17,447 bases of DNA from Nitrospirota bacterium (GTDB taxonomy: Bacteria > Nitrospinota_A > UBA7883 > JACRGQ01). Of this stretch, positions 7,950 to 14,939 are shown one piece after another; the stretch's first letter is position 1, and every line of letters starts with the position of its first letter. The position numbers and the translations under genes were made by a program. The notes beneath the pieces were generated by a model. That model had not been told where the DNA came from. It made no database searches and saw only the letters and a list, made by a program, of their open reading frames with translations. Location: NCBI GenBank assembly GCA_024275775.1, contig JAJRYM010000117.1, positions 1-17,447 on the forward strand, read 5' to 3'.

Positions 7950-8360
7950 ATGAACTATTTAGGCAAGGTTCTGTTTCTCGCTATCTTGTCATTTGCGTTT
8001 GTGGTTGTGAGTGTTCCGCTCCCCAACATGGTGCAGGGACTTACTGTAGGAGCCGCTTGGGCTGATGAAGACGAAGGTAAAGACGACGATAAGGATAAGG
8101 ATAAGGACAAAGACAAGGATAAAGACAAAGACGGAGATAAGGACAAAGATAAGGACAGTGACGCTACTTCAGAAGATTTAGGCGGCATCACGGAAGAGCT
8201 GGCTCCTGACACAGGCGAAGCTGAGTCTGACAAAGATAAAGACAAGGACAGTGATAAAGGCAAGGATAAAGACAAGGACAAAGGCAAGGACAGTGATAAA
8301 GGTGACAGCGATAAGGATAAAGACGAAACCAGCGAAAAGGATCTCATTTACCACGATTAA
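7950..8360 (+). CDS. Small secreted Asp-Lys dipeptide repeat protein
   Basis: The product has 136 residues. A signal peptide of about 38 residues (MNYLGKVLFLAILSFAFVVV, cleavage after AAWA) is followed by an almost purely charged, low-complexity mature protein. A first run of alternating Asp and Lys covers 23 residues (codons at 8088-8156). A linker rich in Glu, Gly and Thr comes next, then a second block (8229-8324) in which DK pairs are mixed with SDKGK pieces; the end is IYHD. The charge alternation predicts an intrinsically disordered chain. No family is recognised. It has a strong ribosome site, a probable promoter and a strong terminator of its own, so it looks independently and perhaps highly expressed. 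It sits between two parts of a pilus gene set. Metal, matrix or surface-binding roles are guesses. Confidence 0.7.
   Translation: MNYLGKVLFLAILSFAFVVVSVPLPNMVQGLTVGAAWADEDEGKDDDKDKDKDKDKDKDKDGDKDKDKDSDATSEDLGGITEELAPDTGEAESDKDKDKDSDKGKDKDKDKGKDSDKGDSDKDKDETSEKDLIYHD
8088..8324 (+). repeat. In-frame hexanucleotide (GAYAAR) repeats
   Basis: Two blocks, 8088-8156 and 8229-8324, are built from the six-base unit GA(T/C)AA(A/G), which encodes Asp-Lys. The synonymous third bases vary, so the array is not a pure microsatellite. Gain or loss of units would keep the frame and change the protein by two residues at a time. Confidence 0.8.
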
Positions 8361-8404
8361 GGAGATTCAGCCGGAAAGTCTGTAATCGTTACGGCTTTGA
8401 AAGG

Positions 8405-8452
8405 AAAAGGCAAATGGTTCCTGGCAATCAGGTTAACCATTTGCCTTTTTTT
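8405..8452 (+). terminator. Strong rho-independent terminator
   Basis: AAAAGGCAAATGGTT (8405-8419) pairs perfectly with AACCATTTGCCTTTT (8435-8449). An inner CCTG/CAGG (8420-8423 and 8429-8432) extends the stem across a two-base bulge. Seven T residues (8446-8452) follow. It closes the Asp-Lys repeat gene and separates it from pilV. Confidence 0.9.
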
Positions 8453-8473
8453 ATTTGCCAACCGGTGTTAATT

Positions 8474-8479
8474 TATAAT
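8474..8479 (+). promoter_or_regulatory. -10-like box ahead of pilV
   Basis: TATAAT lies 26 bases before the pilV start and just after the terminator, where a promoter for pilV-pilW is needed. The best upstream hexamer, TTGCCA at 8455-8460, is only 13 bases away, too close for a standard promoter, so a -35 element is not convincing. Confidence 0.3.
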
Positions 8480-8504
8480 TGAAAGGTGAGCGGTTAGGCT
8501 GAAC

Positions 8505-9080
8505 ATGATTACAAACCGATTTTTGAGACGTCCCGTTATTCCCGTGGGAAAGTATCTAAAACCGATTTTACAAAACCGCGGCTTCTCTCTCCTTGAAGCG
8601 ATTTTTGCCATATCGATTTTATCTTTCGGGTTTGTGGCGCTGTTTTCGGCTTCCATGTCTCTCATGAACGGAAACAAGGTAAGCAAACGATATCTCGAAG
8701 CAAGCGTACTGGGGCAAAGCACTATGGAATCGTTCAAGTACACCGGATTCAAGCTTGATTCCACAGGGGCGATTTCCGCCGCGCTGACGCCTGCGGGGCA
8801 CCCATTATCCAACCCTTCAAACTCTAACGACTCCTACACTGATCCGGCACAGTTATTCAAGTTTGCGGATCACGCCTACACCATAAGAGCCAATGGAACG
8901 GAGAAGCCGCCGGTACTCGATAATCCGGCCAGCCTCGTACCCACAAAATATATGAGAAGGGCGTGGGTGGTAAGAGATAACGTGCCGTCACCCGGCATGA
9001 AAACCGTTACGATTATCGTGGCATGGAAAGAGCATTTTGACCAGTATTTTGCTATTACCACGGCCATACAGGGGCAATAA
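8505..9080 (+). CDS. pilV: PilV-like minor type IV prepilin
   Basis: This 191-residue prepilin has the cleavage motif RG|FSLLE, with Gly26, Phe27 and the conserved +5 Glu31, followed by a hydrophobic helix (AIFAISILSFGFVALFSAS). The 26-residue basic leader is long for the family; the nearest alternative, GTG 8544, would shorten it to 13 but has no ribosome site. GAAAGG at 8481-8486 is 18 bases from the ATG, so initiation is probably weak. The globular part resembles PilV/GspI-like minor pilins. These proteins help prime pilus assembly with PilW, PilX and PilY1 in the inner membrane. Its stop codon overlaps the next start. Assignment to PilV rather than another class of minor pilin rests on the FSLLEA motif and its place before pilW. 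Confidence 0.75.
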   Translation: MITNRFLRRPVIPVGKYLKPILQNRGFSLLEAIFAISILSFGFVALFSASMSLMNGNKVSKRYLEASVLGQSTMESFKYTGFKLDSTGAISAALTPAGHPLSNPSNSNDSYTDPAQLFKFADHAYTIRANGTEKPPVLDNPASLVPTKYMRRAWVVRDNVPSPGMKTVTIIVAWKEHFDQYFAITTAIQGQ

Positions 9081-9751
9081 TGTTTAAAATCATTCATGAA
9101 AGAAAAGGGTTCACGCTTATCGAAATGCTTGTGGCCATTACCATCGTTGGGATAGTAACAACCTACACTTTCAAGATTTTTGACGTGCAAAGCAAAATCT
9201 ACTCCGGCGAACAGAAAGTATCCCACAACATATTGGATGCCAGAATCCTCATGGCCCTAATATCGCGCTACGTAAGGTCAATCGGATACAATCCCCAGGA
9301 GACCGGCGGAGACGTATTCGGCCTTAAAGACAGCACGTTCGGCACCAGCAAAATCACTTCAACCACGTCGATCTATTTCACCAAGGATAGCGATGCGGAT
9401 GGAGTGTTGGATATCAACAGTAGTGAAATCATAGCGCTTAATTTCGATGCGGCGAACTCCGTGGTGCAGTCCGCCGACATCGATTCCACCGGCCAGGTAT
9501 CCCAATGGCGTAACAGGTGGCTGAACGTGAAATCTTTTTCGGTTGATTACGTATATGAAGACGGCACATCCAGTAACGGCACCACTGACCTGCCGGATAA
9601 TACGGTGACCAATCATACTTTCGATAAGGTTACAGCGCTCGTTATCACCGTTGAGACCATAAGCGAAAAAAAGCACGACCTCACAAAGCTGTATCCAGTT
9701 GAAAAAATTTCCTCAACAGTTCTCCTGCGCAACCGCCCAATCGCATCCTGA
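9080..9751 (+). CDS. pilW: PilW-like minor type IV prepilin
   Basis: This 223-residue prepilin has a 10-residue leader, the cleavage motif KG|FTLIE (Gly10, Phe11, Glu15) and a hydrophobic helix (MLVAITIVGIV). The following region, with LDARILMALISRYVRSIGYN, matches the PilW/GspJ type (R-x-A-x-x-x-x-x-x-D/R-x-R-x-x-G). A loop at 103-111 (DSDADGVLD) resembles a calcium-binding thrombospondin-3 or dockerin loop. The protein would join the minor-pilin complex that starts pilus assembly. The start shares its first base with the last base of the pilV stop (TAATG), which indicates coupled translation. The basis is strong for a minor prepilin and moderate for the PilW name. Confidence 0.8.
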   Translation: MFKIIHERKGFTLIEMLVAITIVGIVTTYTFKIFDVQSKIYSGEQKVSHNILDARILMALISRYVRSIGYNPQETGGDVFGLKDSTFGTSKITSTTSIYFTKDSDADGVLDINSSEIIALNFDAANSVVQSADIDSTGQVSQWRNRWLNVKSFSVDYVYEDGTSSNGTTDLPDNTVTNHTFDKVTALVITVETISEKKHDLTKLYPVEKISSTVLLRNRPIAS

Positions 9752-9905
9752 AAACTATATCGGTAAAAATTATTTGCCGAGAAATTGAAAACAAGCGCAA
9801 TAATCCGCGTTCAACAAGGCGGTTAAATGTATCAAAACAGGCCGCATAAAAGTCAATTTCAAGCGCGGAATATGGTATCTTTTTGAAATACTTTCACACA
9901 AAAAC

Positions 9906-9936
9906 CGGCAGGAGGAGCAACAGGTTTCGCCTGCCG
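9906..9936 (+). promoter_or_regulatory. Hairpin carrying a Shine-Dalgarno-like sequence
   Basis: CGGCAGG (9906-9912) and CCTGCCG (9930-9936) can form a perfect 7-bp stem. AGGAGGAG (9910-9917) lies partly in the stem and partly in the loop. No ATG, GTG or TTG follows at normal distance; the nearest in-frame starts of the cyclase are TTG 9942 and ATG 9966. No T tract follows, so this is not a terminator. Its purpose is unclear. Confidence 0.35.
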
Positions 9937-9965
9937 CGCGGTTGCCTGCTAAAACGGACTGTGGT

Positions 9966-12248
9966 ATGAAAAAAACGTTCAAGGCCGGTTATTTTGCGAT
10001 TTTCCTGGCGGTGACTCTTCTCGTAATGGGCGTCTGCCTGACGCCGCTCGGGCTTACCTCGCGGCTTGAACTTCTAGCGCAGGATATCTTCTTCAACATC
10101 CGGGGCGCTCTCAAACCGGGCAACGAAGTTGTTATCGCCACGATAGATGAAAAAAGCATAGACAAGCTCGGCCGGTGGCCATGGAAACGGAGCGTTGTGG
10201 CGGACCTTATAGACAGCCTGAAAAAATACCGAGTTAAGGTAATCGGATTCGATATCGTATTTTCATCGCCGGAAACGAGCGCGGGAACGGATGAGCTCCT
10301 GAAAATCGAAAAACATATTGAAACAACCGGCTTGCAGGACGATGCCTTGAGCGAAATGGTGAATAACGCCGTTAAAAATGCGGATAACGACATGAAACTC
10401 TATAAGGCGTTAAAGCGCTCAAAAAAAGCGGTGCTCGGCTACTTCTTCCATTTTTCCAGCCAGGGCCTTGAACACCTTTCGGAGCAGGAGATGGAAAGCT
10501 ACCTGAAAATCATAGCGAGATCGCGATATTCGGGCGTAAAAAAAGAGCCGGGCACAAGCCTGCATGATATTCGGCTCAAAAGAGCCTTTGCCGTTGAGGC
10601 GACAATCGCAAAAATATCAAAGGCGACGAAACGCGCCGGTTATTTCAACTTTGACCCGGATGTGGACGGCTCGGTACGCAAGGTGCCGCTAATCGTAAAG
10701 TACCGCGACATGGTGGAGCTCGAAGGGCAGGACGATTACCTCTTCCCTCCCCTCTCGATGACGGTTCTACGCAAGTATTTAAAAAGCGCCGTCATTATAT
10801 GGATAGGATCGACCGGCGTGGAAAAAGTAGCTCTTATGGGAAGAAAAAATTACCTTATACCGACAAACTCCATAGGAGAAATGCGGATTAACTATTACGG
10901 GCCGGGCGGCACTTTCCCGCATTATTCAATCGTCGACATCATTAATGGAGAAATCCCCCCTGAAAAACTTAAAGGGAAAATCGTGATGGTCGGGCCGACG
11001 GCCACAGCTATCGAAGACTTGAGAATAACGCCGTTCGACAAGGTTTTTCCTGGAGTAGAAGTCCACGCGACCATCATAGACAACGTACTTCACGGGCGCT
11101 TCCTCTCCGACCCGCAGACGCCCGGCATTCTCATTGATATCTTGAGCATACTCGGAGCGGGAATTTTACTTTTCCTTTGCATTCCGCTGCTGGGCGCCGT
11201 AAGCGGCGGAGCGATTGCCGGCGTGCTGGCTTTTGCGACGGCCGGCGTTCATTACTACATCTTTTCACGCCACCAAGTTGTACTGAACACCGTTCCACCT
11301 CTTCTGGAAACGGGAGTGATGTACGTATCTCTGGCGATTTACCGGTTTATTTCCGAAGAAAAGGAAAAACGTTACATACAGGGAGCGTTCGGACAGTACC
11401 TTTCCCCAGCCATTATCGACCAACTTGTAAAAGACCCTTCAAGACTGCAGTTGGGAGGAGTGAGAAGAGAGATGACGGCGTTTTTCTCCGATGTGGCCGG
11501 CTTTTCCTCCATATCGGAAAAGCTCAGCCCCGAAGAGCTGGTGCATCTGCTGAATGATTATCTTACCGACATGACTGAAATCATCCTTAAATATCACGGC
11601 ACCGTGGATAAGTATGAAGGGGACGCGATAATAGCTTTCTTCGGCGCGCCGATGGACGACCCGGAACACTCCCTCAAATGCTGCCTCGGCGCCATAGATA
11701 TGCAAAATAGGCTTGTTGAAATGCGGGAGGGATGGAGAAAGGAAGGCAAAGCCGAGCTTAAGGTAAGAATAGGCATCAACACCGGCCCGATGGTCGTTGG
11801 GAACATGGGTTCAAAAACCCGCATGGACTACACGATGATGGGAGACGCGGTAAATCTCGCCTCGCGGCTGGAGGGAGCCAATAAGCAGTACGGCTCCTAT
11901 TCCATGATAAGCCATTACACATACGCCGCCTGCCGGGACTCCATTGAGGTGCGGGAACTCGATTCGCTTCGCGTAGTGGGCAAGCAGGAAGTTGTCGGCG
12001 TCTATGAACTTCTGGGGCGGAAAGGCGATGTCGATCTGGAAAAAATGAAGCTCATAAACCTTTATAATAAGGGACTGGAACATTACAAAGCGAGGGAATG
12101 GAAACAGGCGATAGACCTGTTCAGCAGTATCCTTGAAATGGACGTAAACGACGGCCCGTCTCTTACCTATCTTGAACGATGCCTTGATTTTTACATCAAG
12201 CCGCCGGCAAAAGATTGGGACGGCGTTTACGTGATGAAAACAAAATAA
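9966..12248 (+). CDS. CHASE2-domain class III adenylate cyclase
   Basis: The product has 760 residues. A first transmembrane helix (about 8-28) leads into a periplasmic CHASE2 sensor (about 30-385), then three transmembrane helices (about 387-457) and a cytosolic class III cyclase domain (about 500-690). Catalytic residues are intact: metal-binding Asp509 (FFSDVAGF) and Asp553 (DKYEGD), purine-selecting Lys549 and Thr623 (YTMMGD), and transition-state Asn630 and Arg634 (NLASR). The Lys-Thr pair fits class IIIb adenylate cyclases and argues against GTP. A C-terminal TPR-like segment (about 695-740) ends with the DWDGVYVM motif seen in this subfamily. It should make cAMP in response to an unknown periplasmic signal. 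The frame extends up to a TTG at 9942, but the ATG gives a better N-terminus; its ribosome site is weak. It is probably co-transcribed with the next two genes. Confidence 0.9.
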   Translation: MKKTFKAGYFAIFLAVTLLVMGVCLTPLGLTSRLELLAQDIFFNIRGALKPGNEVVIATIDEKSIDKLGRWPWKRSVVADLIDSLKKYRVKVIGFDIVFSSPETSAGTDELLKIEKHIETTGLQDDALSEMVNNAVKNADNDMKLYKALKRSKKAVLGYFFHFSSQGLEHLSEQEMESYLKIIARSRYSGVKKEPGTSLHDIRLKRAFAVEATIAKISKATKRAGYFNFDPDVDGSVRKVPLIVKYRDMVELEGQDDYLFPPLSMTVLRKYLKSAVIIWIGSTGVEKVALMGRKNYLIPTNSIGEMRINYYGPGGTFPHYSIVDIINGEIPPEKLKGKIVMVGPTATAIEDLRITPFDKVFPGVEVHATIIDNVLHGRFLSDPQTPGILIDILSILGAGILLFLCIPLLGAVSGGAIAGVLAFATAGVHYYIFSRHQVVLNTVPPLLETGVMYVSLAIYRFISEEKEKRYIQGAFGQYLSPAIIDQLVKDPSRLQLGGVRREMTAFFSDVAGFSSISEKLSPEELVHLLNDYLTDMTEIILKYHGTVDKYEGDAIIAFFGAPMDDPEHSLKCCLGAIDMQNRLVEMREGWRKEGKAELKVRIGINTGPMVVGNMGSKTRMDYTMMGDAVNLASRLEGANKQYGSYSMISHYTYAACRDSIEVRELDSLRVVGKQEVVGVYELLGRKGDVDLEKMKLINLYNKGLEHYKAREWKQAIDLFSSILEMDVNDGPSLTYLERCLDFYIKPPAKDWDGVYVMKTK

Positions 12249-12258
12249 GGATGGGAAA

Positions 12259-12624
12259 ATGAGGTTCGGAGAATACCTTATTAAAAAAGATCTTATCTCC
12301 GAAAAAGAGCTGGAAACCGCGCTTGAAATGCAACGGCAGACAAAAGTACCGCTTGGCAAGCTGGCCGTGGAGACAGGCTGTATAGACAAACTGAAAAACA
12401 TGCAACTCCTGCTGGAACAGATTGAGACTAACAGACGATATGGAGACATAGCTCTGGAACAGGGACTTTTAACGGAAAAGAAAATTGAGGAACTCATCGA
12501 GGTGCAAAAAGCCGAATCCATTCCGCTTGGCAAAATATTGGCTGATACTACGGGTTTAAGCAAATACCAGCTTGTGATGGCTCTCAAGGAATTCATAAAA
12601 ATAAAAGATGAAGAACAGCGGTAA
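12259..12624 (+). CDS. Small protein of four MshEN-like 29-residue repeats
   Basis: The product has 121 residues and no signal peptide or transmembrane helix. The chain is four copies of a 29-residue unit: the key Gly falls at 4, 33, 62 and 91, the unit-ending Gln at 25, 54 and 83, and an Ile or Leu at 13, 42, 71 and 100. The unit, (R/L)-(F/L/Y)-G-x-x-L-x-x-x-G-x-I-x(4)-L-x-x-A-L-x-x-Q, matches the 24-residue motif plus 5-residue spacer of MshEN/GspE N-terminal domains, which bind c-di-GMP in pilus and secretion ATPases. The ATPase part is absent. Some positions are altered (Phe3; Asp11 in place of Gly), so binding is not certain. AAGGA at 12246-12250 precedes the ATG by eight bases. The gene lies ten bases after the cyclase gene and overlaps the next gene by 17 bases. 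Confidence 0.7.
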   Translation: MRFGEYLIKKDLISEKELETALEMQRQTKVPLGKLAVETGCIDKLKNMQLLLEQIETNRRYGDIALEQGLLTEKKIEELIEVQKAESIPLGKILADTTGLSKYQLVMALKEFIKIKDEEQR

Positions 12625-13249
12625 ACACAGGCTCCTGCCGGCGGTTATTATCTGCTTAGCGCTTACCGTCTCAGCGTGCGTAACAACAACGGCCAATGTA
12701 AAAGCCGCGGACAAACCGAAAAACAGCGACCAACAGGATGATTTCGCTGTGGCGCAGAAACTTCTAAGCGAGGGCAAAACCGACGAAGCTGAGAAGAAGT
12801 TCGCTGAACTGCTGGCCGTAAGCCAAAAGCAGGATAATCCGGGAGGCGTTGCGGCAAACCTCAGCGGACTTGCCTTTATCGATATGCAAAGAGGGAAGCT
12901 CGACGACGGAATAAAAAAACTTGAAAAAGCTATGACAATGGCGGAAAAGACGGGCAATCCTGTACAGATATCTTCTATTTATAATTCACTCGGCGCGGCA
13001 TACGTTGAAAAAGATAAGCGCAAAAAGGCCGTTGTGTACTACAGAAAGGCGCTCGAGCTGGATGAAATATCCGGCAACCATCTTGGAAAAGCTACAACGC
13101 TTAATAACATAGGCAAGCTTCTGTCGCTGGAAGGAGAAACAAAGCAGGCGATGAGATATTACACCGAGTCTATGAGAATATTCATCGCGCTGGGCGATAA
13201 AGCCAGGGCGGACGTCGTTTTATACAATATGCGCCTGTTGCTCAAGTAG
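12608..13249 (+). CDS. TPR-repeat lipoprotein
   Basis: The product has 213 residues. The N-terminus is a lipoprotein signal peptide with lipobox VSAC, lipidated at Cys24, followed by a polar linker rich in Lys, Asp and Gln. From about residue 45 the chain is helical repeats of the TPR/TPR_12 type in units of about 40 residues; examples are NSLGAAYVEKDKRKKAVVYY and NNIGKLLSLEGETKQAMRYY. There are about four units. Such proteins are scaffolds for other proteins, here probably anchored to the outer membrane's inner face or to the inner membrane. The start codon lies inside the end of the previous gene, so the three genes from the cyclase onward are likely one operon. It ends 12 bases from the end of the convergent outer-membrane gene, with no visible terminator between them. 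Confidence 0.8.
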   Translation: MKNSGKHRLLPAVIICLALTVSACVTTTANVKAADKPKNSDQQDDFAVAQKLLSEGKTDEAEKKFAELLAVSQKQDNPGGVAANLSGLAFIDMQRGKLDDGIKKLEKAMTMAEKTGNPVQISSIYNSLGAAYVEKDKRKKAVVYYRKALELDEISGNHLGKATTLNNIGKLLSLEGETKQAMRYYTESMRIFIALGDKARADVVLYNMRLLLK

Positions 13250-13261
13250 AAATCAGCCGGA

Positions 13262-14797
13262 CTAATACTGATACGTAAGACCGGCCGACACATTCACTAT
13301 ATCGTAGTTAAAACGGAATACGGATTCGTCTTTCGTGTTGCTTCTGGCACTGGTGTAATTGAGAATGGCTCCAACGCTCCACCGCCTGTTAAGGGCATAC
13401 AGCGCATTCAGGGTAATGTCGTGAGTCCAGTCCGTTTCCTTTACGTTGGTAATAGCCCCGGAGGCGTCTTTCGCCCGGCGGTCGGCATATTTTATGTTCG
13501 TGAGGGAATACGAACCGCCGAGTTTCAGGGCATGTTTCCTGGAAAGACGGCGCACGTAGCTGATATTCGGCGCTACCACTATCGTATATGACGAAAAATA
13601 GTTTTTCTGGAATGTGATGTCAGGGAAACTTCCCGTCGCCAGGTTCTGGTTGCTTTCGTTGTAACTGAACGTTCCCGTAATTCCGTAGTTCCAGCTTTTA
13701 CCCGGCCTGTATTCAAGAATAAGATTGACCGTATGTACCTGATCTTTCTGTTTTTCGCCTGTACGGCCCCCTACAGAGTCTTCGATCTGTTTATCCCTGT
13801 AATTTTTGAACAGGGATGAAAACGAGGTAGTAACCGAAAGGCCTTCCTGTTTTTTTACCATGTACGCCGCGGAGAGAAGTGTGCCGATAAAATCCTTTTC
13901 ATGCTCTTCAAGGTTTGAAATTCCGGCGATTGAAATGAGCGAAAGAAAGTTGGGATATCTGCGCTCATAACGCTGTGCCGTAAGCATAAAAGTGCTGGAG
14001 CGCTCTTTAGATGTGTCGACCGCATAGGCGAAATCGATTCCCGCCCCCAAATCACGATAATCGTAAAGCCCCTGAAACCATTTGTCGCCGGAACTTTCTT
14101 TCGTCAACGCCCATGTGCGAAACAAAGACGGGGTTATCGTAAACTGGGGGGAGTACCTGTATTGATACATTGGGGTAAGCGTATGGGTGGTGGTTTCCGT
14201 GCTCTGTCGCGGGCCTTGGTCTTCGGTAAAAACCTGCTTTTTTCTCTGAAAGGAGCCGTTATACAGAAGAATAAGAGACTTGCCGGGGCGTATTTCAAAA
14301 CTGGGCGCCAGCACAGCGGACGCGTCTCCGCCAATAATTGAAGAACTGCCTACCAGAGTGGAGTAGGTCAGGAATGTTGAAATCCGCGTGGGCATCGCGA
14401 ATCTGTTTTTGCCTTTTGGCGCCTGGGTTTTCTTTTTTGTAGATTTTGCGGAGAACCCTGCAACTTTCCTGAAGGGGCCTCCCTTGGTTTCTTTCCTGTT
14501 TAATCCGTCCAGCGACAAATAATCTTCTTCTTCACTTTTTTTCTTTTTCACCGCCGGCGTTCCATCAAGAACTTTTATAGAGAAGTAAGGCGCGGCTACA
14601 GACGGAGCAGGAATGGGTTCGGCAGTTTTCTTTCCGGCCGTTGCCGGAATCAGCGCCTCTATCGAAGGCGATTCGACCGTAATATCAACAGCCTTTTTTA
14701 CGGAATATTCATGGGCGGACTTTGCCTGTGAAGTGCCATACGGAAAAGGCAAAAGGGCAACCGTTAAAAGCAGAAAGATGCGTACCCGAAACTTCAA
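13262..14797 (-). CDS. Outer-membrane beta-barrel protein
   Basis: From a TTG start at 14797 the product has 511 residues. It begins with a classic signal peptide (LKFRVRIFLLLTVALLPF, cleavage after SQAKSA). GAGGGTGAG (14804-14812) six bases before the TTG is a good ribosome site. The ATG at 14908 would add 37 polar residues ahead of the signal peptide and has no ribosome site. After a low-complexity region rich in Lys, Ala and Pro (to about residue 130), the rest is alternating amphipathic strands ending in an aromatic residue (GLTYQY), the signature of a transmembrane barrel recognised by the BAM complex. No specific family is recognised; a porin, an anchor or a secretion pore are all possible. 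It lies 142 bases downstream of the large repeat protein on the same strand. Confidence 0.75.
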   Translation of the reverse strand: MKFRVRIFLLLTVALLPFPYGTSQAKSAHEYSVKKAVDITVESPSIEALIPATAGKKTAEPIPAPSVAAPYFSIKVLDGTPAVKKKKSEEEDYLSLDGLNRKETKGGPFRKVAGFSAKSTKKKTQAPKGKNRFAMPTRISTFLTYSTLVGSSSIIGGDASAVLAPSFEIRPGKSLILLYNGSFQRKKQVFTEDQGPRQSTETTTHTLTPMYQYRYSPQFTITPSLFRTWALTKESSGDKWFQGLYDYRDLGAGIDFAYAVDTSKERSSTFMLTAQRYERRYPNFLSLISIAGISNLEEHEKDFIGTLLSAAYMVKKQEGLSVTTSFSSLFKNYRDKQIEDSVGGRTGEKQKDQVHTVNLILEYRPGKSWNYGITGTFSYNESNQNLATGSFPDITFQKNYFSSYTIVVAPNISYVRRLSRKHALKLGGSYSLTNIKYADRRAKDASGAITNVKETDWTHDITLNALYALNRRWSVGAILNYTSARSNTKDESVFRFNYDIVNVSAGLTYQY

Positions 14798-14939
14798 AAA
14801 CTTCTCACCCTCTTCCCTATGTATCTGCGTTAAATATTTAATTTTAGCAGAGAAATCCGTAACGCAGGAATCTACGGAAGAATACCGTGAAGGCTCTGGC
14901 GTCGGCATTGATGATCAGGCAGGCATAGAAACCACTCTT

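Noticed and set aside
7955..8347. Minus-strand frame of 130 codons rich in Ser-Leu repeats
   Set aside because: It is the exact mirror of the Asp-Lys hexanucleotide repeat on the plus strand, which has the signal peptide, ribosome site and terminator.
9761..9779. Terminator after pilW
   Set aside because: CGGTAAA and TTTGCCG can form a 7-bp stem with one G-U pair, but no T tract follows, so termination there is not supported.
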